DNA of 64,000 bases from Nemertoderma westbladi. Its lineage: Eukaryota > Xenacoelomorpha > Nemertodermatida > Nemertodermatidae. The stretch covers positions 1 through 64,000 of the forward strand of contig JAUCBJ010004493.1 in the NCBI GenBank assembly GCA_032718475.1, read 5' to 3'. The notes under the pieces were generated by a model. The model was given only the letters and a program-made list of their open reading frames with translations. It did not search any database and was not told the DNA's origin. This document shows positions 23,601 through 36,600 of the stretch, piece after piece. Each line of letters begins with the position of its first letter. Position 1 is the stretch's first letter. The translations under genes and the position numbers were made by a program.

Positions 23601-24351
23601 TTGATGCTGGATTAAACATAGAAATGAAAATCTGAAAGCTAAAACTGATAGAATTGGTTAAAATAGCATTCAGAGTGAATCCTCACTTTAGGAAATTTTT
23701 TAATTAACCCACATCTCAAAATTGTATGATTCAAATAGGAACCTAAATTTAAAAAAAGGCACATTTCTTTTCAATGGACAATTACGAGAGTCACCAACTT
23801 AAATATATTCAGATAAATAAGAGAATGTCTGCAACTACCAACTAAGCGACCTCTATAATCTGTATAATAGAGTAAACATATACCATGATTATACTATAAT
23901 ATATATTAATATACCCTACATTCATAAATTTTAACATAAATTCTAAATTTTATAAACATTTAGTCTATCGATTAAACATTAAAAAACTGAACTGAACATA
24001 GAAATGTATAGGGGGAATTTGTGACAACACATAAAATACGACAACACTATGTTATTCACATTTTTTATGGCCATCTTTGACTGATCTACCGTTTTTTTAC
24101 TGTGGCTGAGTGATGTCACCGTTTTTAGGTGTTGTCATAAATTCCACCATTAAAACTAAGTAAGCTATGGCAGATTAAATTAATTATTCTTACGCGTAAT
24201 TTCAAACATATTATCTAAGCCAAAGTTAAAAAACGCATGATATAGAAGAATTATTGTTATTTGGAGAAATTATATAAACGAATTATCTTTAGTTTACCAT
24301 TTGTTCTGCTCTGTGGCAACTGGCCTCACGGCAATTATTACTTATTTATAT

Positions 24352-24608
24352 TCAGACTTTCCCCATCACATCGGTGTCTCCGGCAAATTGGAGTTTTGGT
24401 TGTTTCATTTTATCTCCATAGAGGAAATGTTTGGTCATATCTGGGCTGAAGGTGCTGGCCCCGGTGTCACGACCTAAAGATTCCGCCAAAGCGCGTGTAA
24501 AGTGTGGCGAATTGCCGCAGCACAGACCCACCACCTGGACGCCTAGTTCCAGACATTGTTTACCGAACTCCTTGATCTCTGTGCGGCAGGACATAATGGC
24601 ATCGAGAT
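24352..24608 (-). CDS. BHMT-like exon 4 (terminal)
   Basis: Acceptor ATTCTTTCAG|AT; codes for [20 protein letters not shown], then [18 protein letters not shown] with the paired zinc cysteines, and stops with TGA at 24354-24352. Confidence 0.88.
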
Positions 24609-27600
24609 CTGAAAGAATAAACGTATATGATGTACTTTACGCAAATCCAATCTCGGTTAAAGTAAGTCTCAATGTTAAATTACCAATTCTGGTAAAGGAG
24701 CAGGTTACAATGGCACGTTATTCAAACCAAAGCAATAAACGAAAGGGTTATATTGAAAAATATCGAGACATGAAAAATATCGAGAGTAAAAATAACGCGA
24801 GTAAAAACATCGAGTGTTTAAAAATAACGATAATATCGAGAGTTCAAAAAATATCGAGAGTAAAAATATCGAGGGTAAAAATATCGAGAGTAAAAATACC
24901 GAGTGTTGAAAAATATCGAGAGTAAAAATATCGAGAGTAAAAATATCGAGTGTTGAAAAATATCGAGAGTAAAAATATCGAGTGTTGAAAAATATCGAGA
25001 GTAAAAATATCGAGTGTTGAAAAATATCGAGAGTAAAAATATCGAGTGTTGAAAAATATCGAGAGTAAAAATATCGAGTGTTGAAAAATATCGAGAGTTG
25101 AAAAATATCGAGTGTTGAAAAATATCGAGTGTTGAAAAATCTCGAGAGTAAAAATATCGAGTGTTGAAAAATATAGAATGTTGAAAAATATCGAGAGTAA
25201 AAATATCGATAGTAACAATTTTTTTAAATAAGGGTTGTATGATAATTTTTTTTCTAAAAATGTTCTAGAAAAACAATATTTATCAACATTTGGTATCTTA
25301 TACAGTACGTGTTCTAATATAATATTTAACAATATTTATAATATTTATCAAAATTTATAGCTAGTACTTCTTTTATAATATTTATTGGTGTAATATTGTG
25401 GGTTTGTTCAGAAGTGGAAAAAATGGGAGCGCGACAGTTGCAACAGCTCATCTCCAATTTATTTAATAATATTTATTAAAAAAATAGCAAAAACTAGCTA
25501 GTATAATAAATCTGGTAAATGGGTACCCAAGGTGTATTACATAATGCCATTCACTTGCACTGTTGTAACCCATGCACTGCAATATTGTCCCATAATTCTA
25601 AATAAAATGCTCAAGCAAAATGCAATATTTTTACTCTCGATATTTTTCAACACTCGATATTTTTCAACACTCGATATTTTTACTCTCGATATTTTTCAAC
25701 ACTCGATATTTTCAACACTCGTTATTTTTACTCTCGATATTTTTAAACACTCGATATTTTTACTCTCGATATTTTTACTCTCGATATTTTTCAACACTCG
25801 ATATTTTTACTCTCGATATTTTTACTCTCGATATTTTTCAACACTCGATATTTTTCAACACTCGATATTTTTACTCTCGATATTTTTCAACACTCGATAT
25901 TTTTACTCTCGATATTTTTCAACACCCCTGATATTTTTACTCTCGATATTTTTCAACACCCGATATTTTTACTCTCGATATTTTACTACACTCGATATTT
26001 TTCAACACTCGTTATTTTCGATATTTTTCATCTCGCGTTATTTTTACTCTCGATATTTTTTAATCAAGTTAATTTTCAACACTCGTTATTTTTACTCTCG
26101 ATATTTTTACTCTCGTTATTTTTACTCTCGATATTTTTCAAGTCTCGATATTTTTCACCATTACCAACGAAAGTCAATAGAACAGGTTGCAGATATACTT
26201 TTAGGAGTATTCAGCTGTCATTTGCGTCGAGTTTAGCATAGAGATTTTAGCATTAGATTTTATGGCGTCAACCCCCCTCCCATCATCTATAACAAAAATA
26301 GCAACACCAGAGAACTAATGAGCCGTGGAGGCGTTTGGCTCCTTCTAGTGATTCCAATAATACTCCTGGGCCATGAGTCTTTATCAGTAAAGTGCTTGGC
26401 TGGATTCGTCTTCTGAGCCGGTAGGGGTTGTTACAATTACCATCACTCCATCTTTATTACGATGGTCTAAGGACTTCGTAGAACATATTCATCCGCAATT
26501 ATGAATAAGAATGATTCGAATGTGAAACTCCGAATAACTCTCCATGAAACCTAGAGTAAATCTATATTATCATCAGCATTAGTCACAAATGTCGTCGTAC
26601 CAGCGTATAACAAGGAATCCCGTTGCTCCAAATATGTAGAACATACGTGATCGGAGGAGTGAATCGAAGGGCTTAAAGTCAAATAAGTCTACAAATGTTA
26701 AAAAACATAATAGACATAGATGTCTTCGTTTATAACTCTTAAACTATCCTAAATGGTCCCACGACCTTTACAGAACCCATTCTGATTTCCACGTAGCAGT
26801 CTCTCAATGGGATCCCTGATGCGATTTAATAGAATTCTATTGTATAGCTTTCTATCAATAGGTATCAACGAGATTCAACAAAAAGATTCCTAGAGTGTTT
26901 GCTAGGTTGCACTTTTTAGGATTGGCACAACTCATTCGTTCTTCATAATCCTTTTTTTGTTCTTGGGGTCTATGAGGGATGGGCTGAAGGAGCTCCAAAT
27001 ACTCAGGTATTTTAAAGAACCCAGGGGCGACATCATCTACTTCACTGACACGATATCGTCCAGGTGGTCGTAATGCTCTTTACAGCAATCTGGTCTTCGG
27101 CAGACGTGACGTTGATGTCAGAAATAGATACATCTGCGAGCATATTGATACACATATATGTATCACCATGGAATGCTATATAGAGATCTTTGTGATAGCA
27201 TTCCATTGTATCACAAAGTTATAAATCTTTATCCTGTAATTGTTAAGGAGCTTCTCTAATTGGCCCTTCAACATTTGAGGCGATCAACTGGAAATTCAGC
27301 CTTAACCTTAGTATGCCCTTCCGCCCAGTCAACTACGAAACTCAACATATCTGCGATTTATGTATGACCACTGGGTTCAGTATGAGTCCACAGCTTTCCA
27401 GATCGCTTCTAGTTCTGGGTCCCAGTCGAAAACAAACCATTTCCATCTGATGAAATACTAAAGATAGACAAAATTTCGGTTTACACTATTGCTGTAGACC
27501 CTTGGCTTGCCCTAGCCTTAGGAAACTTTTCAGTCAGTCTTCTAGGACATGAGAAGTGGCAACAATCGGTGCGTTGGGTGTTGCAAATTAACATTAACAC

Positions 27601-30600
27601 ACTAAAAGGTTTAATATTTTTCCACACTTGAGTATCGCGTACTTTCATGGCAATATGCACAAAATCCTTATGGTGTAGATGACCTGAAATAATCAATACA
27701 TATACACCATCTCCCTTAAACAACAACCATTTTTAGCAAGTCAGAGCCCCCCCCCCCCCCCCCACCCCCCACCCCGCCCCCCTGATTCATCCTGATGTTT
27801 CGTGAATTTTCTCCTGAGTTTTCTGACCTTTGTCGTATTCGGATCTTCGTCCCATTCGGACCTTCGCCCCATTCGGACCTTCGTCCCATTCGGACTTTCG
27901 TCACATTCGAACCTTCGTCCCATTCGGACCTTCGCCCCATTCGGACCTTCGCCCCATTCGGACCTTCGTCCCATTCGGACCTTCGTCCCATTCGGACCTT
28001 CGCCCCATTCGGACCTTCATCCCATTCGGACCTTCGTCCCATTCGAACCTTCGTCCCATTCGAACCTTCATCCCATTCGGACCTTCGCCCCATTCGGACC
28101 TTCGCCCCATTCGGACCTTCGTCCCATTCGGACCGCCGTTCTGGAACCAAGAAGAGTTGTCGAACATCATACCAATGTTCGTAACATAGCATTTAAATTT
28201 GAAAATAATTGGGGGGGGGGGGGGGGGGGGGGGGGTGGGGCGGCTCCGACTTACTAAACATGGTTGTTGTTTTAAGGGAGGTGGTATATAGCATAAGAAC
28301 CTTTTCTATCAGAGTATCTTCCACATGACTCTGACATGGTGATGAAAATATGATTTGCTTTTTATGGGATTGAAGTTTTATGGTATCCAGGGTGATAGTA
28401 TTGCTGCAATTTATCTTGTCTGATTGTTATATGACGTTTTTACCATACCTGATGCTAACTCACAAACGGTTGAGGAACTTTGGGGAGTACAAGTTTTTTT
28501 TAGCACATTTTGTATTCTCTTGGTGCCGAAGATACCATGGGGAGAATTTATTTTATACAAAAATAATATTCATGGAGTTCAGTGTTCTAGTGGTGTAATG
28601 GAATTCTCGTGCTCCTTGGCACGATAAGCTCCTAAAACGGCTTTGAATCTCAAAAAGGTTCCAGGGAGTACTTCACTTCGCTTGCGTTTTGGTTCTCCGG
28701 CTAACATAAAATATTTCCACTAGTCCTTCAACACGGTCCTTCAATGACTTGTTATTTACGGACATCCACAACTTTTTAATATAGTACAAAAACACAGTGA
28801 TAATCTGTTCTTCCCAAATAGTACTATATATTGCTTCCTTCTAACAAGTAAAATAACGTACTGTAATACTGTAGAAAAACCTCTGCGGTGAGGAAAATAT
28901 AGAAACCGGGTGAGGGAACCTTTGGATCCGTTAGGATCCAAAGTATAGCCTCAAAAATAATCCAAAATGCAGAGAAAAATATAGTATTTTTAGCCGTTTT
29001 GTTTTGCTAAAAATACACCGGAAAAAATATACAAATAAAGGGCAAAGAAAATCTAATAATTGTGAAAAAACGTCTATAAAAACTATAAGCAGCGCCAGCC
29101 GGTTAGGATCTACCGCCTGTCTGTCTCACATGGCCTGACGGTCGGCCTGACATACAGTGTGTCAGTAAATGGTGCAGGGTGTGCACGTCAGCACACGACC
29201 GGTACCTGCCGACTGCACAGCTGCTGGTACCGTAGCTGCACTGTGTTACCTACATCCTACCGTAGCCGCACTGCGTTACCTAGTTAGGGTCTGCTGCTAT
29301 ACGCTATTGTTCCGTTGCGTTATACATATATATGATATTATATTATACGTACACGTCGCAGTTGCATTCACCTCGTTATTCCCGTTAACCCTTACCACGA
29401 GACTTCCCCATCTTGCCTTACTTCTGGCGTGGTGGCATTGTTGTTTTCTGTCTCCCGCCTCATTCTACTCACCATAGCAGCAGATCTCTCACCTGACCAC
29501 TCACACACAGCATGGCGTTTACAGGAGTGTTAAAGTCTCCCAAACTCTTACTGCTCGATAAATCCGAGACAATTAATTCCTTTGAGGTGTGGCGGCACAA
29601 CCTCACGTACTCTCTCACACTTCAACCCCTGTTCAGCCAGTTTACCACGCCCGGTGTGCCACATGGCCGCTCCACTCCGCGGGTTCACCGACGATCCGCA
29701 CACCGTCGCCGAGGCTGCGCGCCGCACCGCAGTACAGAAGGCCGCCACCCTAGACTTGATGCTGGGCCAGGTGGCGAAATACGCCCCTATCATTGCCCGC
29801 AACACCATAGTCCACGACTCTACCTCCTTGCCTTCCATCTGGCAAGCTATCCGCCTCCACTACGGATTCCAGGCCACGGTCACCCATTTCCTCGCGTTCA
29901 GCGAGATCACCTTGCAACATGAGGAATGCCCCGAGGACTTGTTCCAACGTCTCTCAGCGTTCGTAGACGATAGCCTCCTCCATCAGGATGGTGGAATCTC
30001 CCACCACGGCATCATCCCTCCCGAGGACGAAGAGCTTTACCCCACCCTTGAGAACTTTATCATCTTAGTTTGGCTTCGTCTGCTCCATCCAGATCTCCCA
30101 CGACTCGTCCAGCAATGGTACGGGACCGAACTTCATTCCCGAACCCTGGCAAGCATAAAGCCTGAGGTTTCTCAAGTGCTTTCCTCGATGTTGGACGAAC
30201 TCCATACAACGGCCAAAGTCCGCACTTTCCGTGCTCAGACCCGGCGACCACCGCCACCACCCGCAATCCGCGGTTCCAGTCGATCTACATGCCGGTGCCC
30301 CCTGAGCACACAGACGAAATGTTCAAGTACCGACAGCCGCCTCAGCAGTTGCCCTTTCTTCCCTCCCGCCGACAAGCGTTTCATATCTCGAGCACGCCTC
30401 GTCCATGTCAATGGAGACAAAGAGTTCGGTGATCAACCCGAGGATGATCCCGATCCAGTCCCAACACCGACCTCCGATCCCTCGGTTAATGTTTGTGGCC
30501 GTACGACCTAGTCCTTTGTTTGTCGCCCACTACGAGCACAAACCTGTCAACGTCCTCCTTGACTGTGGTGCCGAGTCCGATCTGATCGTACACGACACCG

Positions 30601-33600
30601 CCATCCGCCTAGGCATCCCCATCACCCTGGGCTCCCGACAAGTACCCATGAAAGCCGACAGTTCCCCGATGCTCGATGTCATCGGCGAAACCTCGTTCAA
30701 CCTCACATACGACGACCTTAGCCTCCCCTTCCGCGGCCTCGTCGTTGAAAGCCTTAGCGTTCCGCTTCTTGCGGGTACAGTCATCAATCGTCCTACCGGT
30801 AGAATCCCTCTCCCTCCCAGCCCACCTACACGAGTCCTCTGACCTCCTCATATCCCCACACATAGCCAACAGCCCCACCCGCTTCACCACTCAGTCTTGG
30901 TTCACGCACATGCATCTCCAACCCCTCGCTATCACTATCCCGAACCTATCCCCCGGTCCTGTGTTCATCCAACGCAACTCACACGTCTGTTCCGTCCTTC
31001 CTACCACACTCGCACCCATTAACTCCACTACCCAGTCACTCCCGTCCCCCGAAATCCGCACTGTAGTCGCACACCCTGCACCTGCCGCCACATCCAAATC
31101 CCACATCAGCGCAGTCCAACTAGATCCCAACAACATCCTCACCCACCAGGAACGCGCCTCCTTCCACGATGTACTGGAACAATACGTGGCCGTGTTCGAC
31201 CCTCAGTATCCCGGCTACGGCTCAGCCGGTCCATTCAAGGCCGTCATCAACGTTTCTCCCACGTTACCCCCACAGCACAAAGGTTGCATCCCGCAATACG
31301 CCCGCGATCGCCTTGTAGAACTCCAAGAACAGTTCGATTCACTCGAACGCCTCGGCATTTTCATCCGCCCCGAGTTCGCCGGCATCACCATTGAATACCT
31401 CAACCCGAGCTTCCTCGTCGCCAAACCCAAAGGCGGCTCCTGGTTGGCTACCCCATTTACTGAGATCGCACGCTATTGTAAACCCCAACCCGCGTTCCTC
31501 CCCGACGTCGAGTCAACCATCCGTTTCCTTGGACGGTTTAAATACCTCATCAAAGCAGATCTCACCAGCGCCTTCTACCAGATTCCTCTCCAATGTGAGT
31601 CAATGCGCTTCTGCGGAGTATCCACTCCCTTCCGCGGCATGTGCGTGTACAGGCTCTGCGCCATGGGCATGCCCGGCAGCGAAACTGCACTCGAGGAACT
31701 TATGTCCCGAGTCCTTGGCGACCTTCTCATCCAGGGATCTGTCGTCAAACTGCCAACGACATATATTGCGGCGGCGACACCATCCACGAACTCCTCCCGA
31801 ACTTCACACAGCTCCTCCACGCCCTCCATCGCGCTGACTTATGCCTATCCGCCAAGAAGACGTTTATCTGCCCTCAGACCACCACCATTGTAGGTTGGTC
31901 GTGTTCCAATGGTTCGTTATCCGCATCTACCCATATCACGACCGCATTGTCCCGGTGTCCCATCCCAGCCACAGTTTGGGATCTCCATTCATACCTAGGA
32001 TCTTACAAGATTCTCACCCGCATCCTCCCGCACTGCTCCGCACTCATGGCCCCACTCGAGTCCCTCATTATACCCAAACCCGGCGATTCTGTCAATTGGT
32101 CGCCCGAGCTTAACACAGCCTTCCACCGCTCCCAAGCCGCAATCCAGTCATGCCGGTCCATCACCATCCCGCGTCCCAGCGACGAACTCTTCCTCGTTAC
32201 AGATGCTGCGCCATCCGTCGACGGTCTAGGTGCAGTGTTGTATTCTAAACGCGGTAAGGAACTCCTCTCCGGCTTTTACTCTGCCAAGCTAAAGGCCCAC
32301 CAGCGAACCTGGCTCCCATGCGAGTTAGAAGCACTCACCATTGCTGCCGCAGTACAACACTTCCTCCCGTATTTCATTAGCTCCTCCAAGCAGTCGCATG
32401 TCCTCACCGACAGTAAACCCTGCATTGAGGCATACAAAAAGCTGTCCCGCTGCGCTTACTCCAACAGTCCCCGCCTGTCAACCTTTCTATCTATCGCTAG
32501 CCAGGCCCAAGTCACTATCTCCCACATCAAGGGAACCACTAACCTACCGGCCGACTTTCAGAGTCGCAACATTGAACCGTGCTCTCTCCCGGCATGTCAG
32601 GTTTGTTCCTTTGTCGCATCCGTCGCTGAGTCCCCCATAGTACGTCTCACGACACAGCCACCAGGTAGTCCGCCCCCCTACCTGTCCCCAAGGTGCTCGC
32701 GTCCACAGAGTTGGGTGACCCGCGCCCCCTCTATGCTAGCCAACTCGCGTGGCTGGCTACCCAACGTGAGTGCGCCGATCTCATCCACATTGCAGAACAT
32801 CTTGCGTCCGGCACACGACCTTCCAAGCGTATTACCGACAAACGTGATATTAAACGGTACCTGGGCATCTGCTCCCTTGCCCCCTCCGGTCTCATAGTCA
32901 TCCACCGCCAGTGCCCATTCACATCCCCCTACGACGTTATTGTCGTACCCCGGTCCGCCCTTGCGGGACTCCTTACCTCCCTCCACCTCGAGTTGCTACA
33001 CCCGTCCCGGGCCCAGCTCCGTAATACCTTCTCCCGATACTTCCACGCACTAGATCTCGACCGCGCCCTTAACGAAGTATCTGCCCAGTGCCACCAATGC
33101 ATCGCCCTGGCAACGGCCCCCCCTCGCGTAGTACCCCAGTCCTCCCTCGATCCACCCCCTGTCGTTGGCCAGTCATTTGCCGCCGATGTCTTCCGCCGCC
33201 ATTCACAGCGGATCCTTCTTATCCGCGAAACTGTGTCATCCTACACTAATGCCGTCATCATTCCCGACGAACAACAGGACACTCTGCGCGACGCCCTAAT
33301 AACCCTGGCCTTTGGTATGTGTCCCCTTATCGGCCCCCTCGCCGTCATCCGGACCGACCCAGGCCCAGGCTTTCAGGCCCTTGTTGGTGACCCCACCCTC
33401 AAGTCCCACCACCTCCTCCACAAAGTTGGCGCCCGGAAGAATATTAACAAAAATCCTCTCGCCGAACACGCCATCGGAGAACTGCAAGCCGAGCTACTTA
33501 AGCTCCATCCCTCCGGCGGACCTTGCCACATCTCTTGCCATTGCGGTGGCCCTCCTTAACGCCCGACTCCGTGCTCCCGGGCTGTCCACACGCAAGATCC

Positions 33601-36600
33601 TCTTCCAGCATAATCAATTTACCGGTGACCAACTCCCATTGGACAACACTGCGATCATCGCCGCCCAACACGACCATAACCTTGCCAACTACGCGGCAAG
33701 CGCGCGCTCCAAGGTTCACCGTCCTACCCAGGTTCACCGCCCTCAATGTGGGCGACCTTGTACACCTCTACGTTGACACCCCCCGCTTAGGCCTCGCCCC
33801 CGGTATATCGTTAGCGCTACAGATGGCACATGGTGCTCCATTCGCAAGTTTACAGGCACCCAACTCTGCGCACATGCCTACAGGGTCCCACAGGCTGACT
33901 GCTTCCTCATACCACGAATCACACAACCCACTACAGTCGTCGACCACGAGTCCGACTCCGATACCGAGTCCCTCAACGAGTCTTACCTAGCCAGGTCCCT
34001 GGCAGAGGAACCCACCAGGAACCCCCTATTTCTACCGCGAGTTAGATAGTTGCGATATATACATACTGAGATCATAATCCTCCGTGGTGGCTCCAGCCGC
34101 TAACGGCGAAACAAAACCCTTTTAATGACTTTTAGTTTGATAAACTTAGGTGTATTACATACTATTTTGAAATTTTTCTTCGTCTTGTTTGTGAACATTT
34201 CGATCTAATATGGAGGTGCAACCAGTTTGCACTATCATACCACCCGCACACCGACTGTTACCAACACACCGACTGTTACCAACACCCCGATTAGTTAAGG
34301 GGATAACACATATGTACCTACTCCCAACCATACCGAGTTCGACACCTAAGTGTGTCAACTGTTTTTTTTGTACACATGATTATCATTGCTCCATTGTTAT
34401 TATAGTTGTATACTCCTATTTAGTGTGTTTATAGTTAGTTATATTACGTATGTACGCCTTACAGTTTACTTTACCCGATGTTTGTGTTGACTTTATATGA
34501 CTGGTGAATGGATGTCACCCTAGTTAGTAGTAGTTCCTGCCTCGCCTTCGGCACACAAACTGGGTAAAAAGATAAGTTACGCCAGCCGGTTAGGACCTAC
34601 CGTCTGTCTGTCTCACATGGCCTGACGGTCGGCCTGACATAGGCCTACAGTGTGTCAGTACACGGTGCAGGGTGTGCACGTCGGCACACGACCGGTACCT
34701 GCCGACGGCACAGCTGCTGGTACCGTAGCTGCACTGTGTTACCTACATCCTACCGTAGCCGCACTGCGTTACCTAGTTAGGGTCTGCTGCTATACGCTAT
34801 TGTTTCGTTGCGTTATACATATATATGATATTATATTATACGTACACGTCGCAGTCGCATTCACCTCGTTATTCCCGTTCACCCTTACCACGAGACTTCC
34901 CCGTCTCTTACTTCTGGCGCAGGGAAAAAGTCTTAGATTGTGAATAAAAGTCTATAAAAAGTCGTAATAAACTTGTTGCAACTTCACGCTATTGGAATTT
35001 GGCGAAAGCTGTAGCCGGTAAGACCGAGTTGGGTGGGTGAGGCCGGCTAAGGATGTCTGGGATGGGATTATGAGTCATGGAATTGGGATATTGGATATAA
35101 TATTCTGAGATGAATATTACGGGGAATATATTCTGAGATGAATATTACGGTGGTATAGGGAAGAAAGGGAATAATTGTGTAGTAATTATTTCGCTTTTAA
35201 AATCAGAATCCCGAGGAAGTGTATTTTTGTATGTTTGCCTACGGAGTCGCGAAAAATCGATTACAAGTAGAGTAGAAAGTCATGAGGTACTCAAGTTATG
35301 GGCACATGACAGATCTCGAGTGAACGTTGAAAGTGTGAATAATACATTTGTCACTAAGTAAACATGAACTCAGACTTCAGAACGTCGTCTACATTCCGTG
35401 GATGAAAGATTTTGAGATGTTCCAACCCTCAAGTTAAAACGGTAATTGTTCTTCTGACAAGCAATATAACCTATTACATTTTGACGGCACAGACAGCCTG
35501 CATAGGACACTAACACATGTATGGCTATGTTCCAACTTGGTGTAGTGATTGCATTGAATTCACATCTCTTGTAGGTCGTGGGGTCGATCCTCACATGGGT
35601 CAGAGCAGTTTTCGTTTCGGCACGAACGCATTAAAGGGACCAGCCAGGGCGCATCTCTCTCTCTCTGCCTTGCATCCTTAAGTGGTAGCTAAATGAGTAC
35701 TGGAGTTTCCTCTGGTGAGTAAAGTTCTGGGGGACCACACTGGAAATTCGTCCTAGCGGCCGAAGAAAATTTACTTTTTTATGTTACCCCGAAAGCCTCA
35801 GAAATCTCAGAATCGCTAGTCACTATTATTAGGTAAGAATTAGCTATTATCTTTTTCCTCTTCATTATTACAGTTGACTACGTATAGGGAGGGGATAGTA
35901 GAAGTGGAGAAAATCCACCTTAGCTACTTACTTCGTCCTGCGCGAAGACCTCATGTGTATTGAACTACATGAAGTGGGGCCTTCGCGCAGCACGTGACCT
36001 GATCTTATGTTAAGTGTCATGTCAACTCGAAAGAATTATAATCAAAATCTAAGGAGATGTTCCCTAATCACTTCTTTAACTTGAGGCAGTATGATGGGTA
36101 ACTGCAGTCGATTTAAGACCTCATAAAAAACTCAATCTGAGGGTCTACGATATATGTGCCATGTATCAATCAGGAAGGTAGGATTATAAACAATAATACG
36201 AAATGACTGAAAGTTTTCATTTCAGATTTTTTAAAATAACTTCATTTCAGCCCACTAGCGGTAGACTAGAGAACTGTCGATGGATTAGTGTTTGGCTATG
36301 GTCTAGCATGTATATATATTATATATACTATACCAAGTTTTAGCTTGAATGTGTAACAAATATTGAAATATGTAGCCATCTACAGGGAGACTGTTGAACT
36401 GATGTTTTATAAAGGTCTCTAAAAAATCTCAACTTTATTATTGATAATTAATTGGACTTATTGATGTCAACAAATTTTCAACTCGACAGCTTTAACTGCG
36501 ACAAAGTTATAAGCATGTTAAAATGGTAACGACAACGACGACACTACACTATTAGCAATTATTAATTCACCTCCTCAGTGTCAGTTTGCTAAGACTCCGC

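Larger units (their letters stand above)
29093..34919 (+). mobile_element. LTR retrotransposon, Ty3/gypsy-like, inactivated
   Basis: Two LTRs (337 and 340 bp) differ by about ten substitutions and two small indels by eye, so the insertion is moderately old. Between them, in order, are gag, protease, RT, RNase H and integrase, the Ty3/gypsy order. BEL elements share this order, but the RT reads gypsy-like (TPFRG...[15 protein letters not shown]). Frameshifts split the coding region at least five times. LTR ends are CGCCAG...CTGGCG rather than TG...CA, with CAG on each outer side as a possible short target duplication. It lies in the 12-kb BHMT-like intron, antisense to the gene. Confidence 0.9.

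Noticed and set aside
24844-26236. Aromatic-rich frames on both strands
   Set aside because: Translation of the inverted 15/17-bp minisatellite arms.
29548-33746. Minus-strand frames over the LTR retrotransposon
   Set aside because: Shadows of GC-rich gag-pol coding sequence in the opposite strand.
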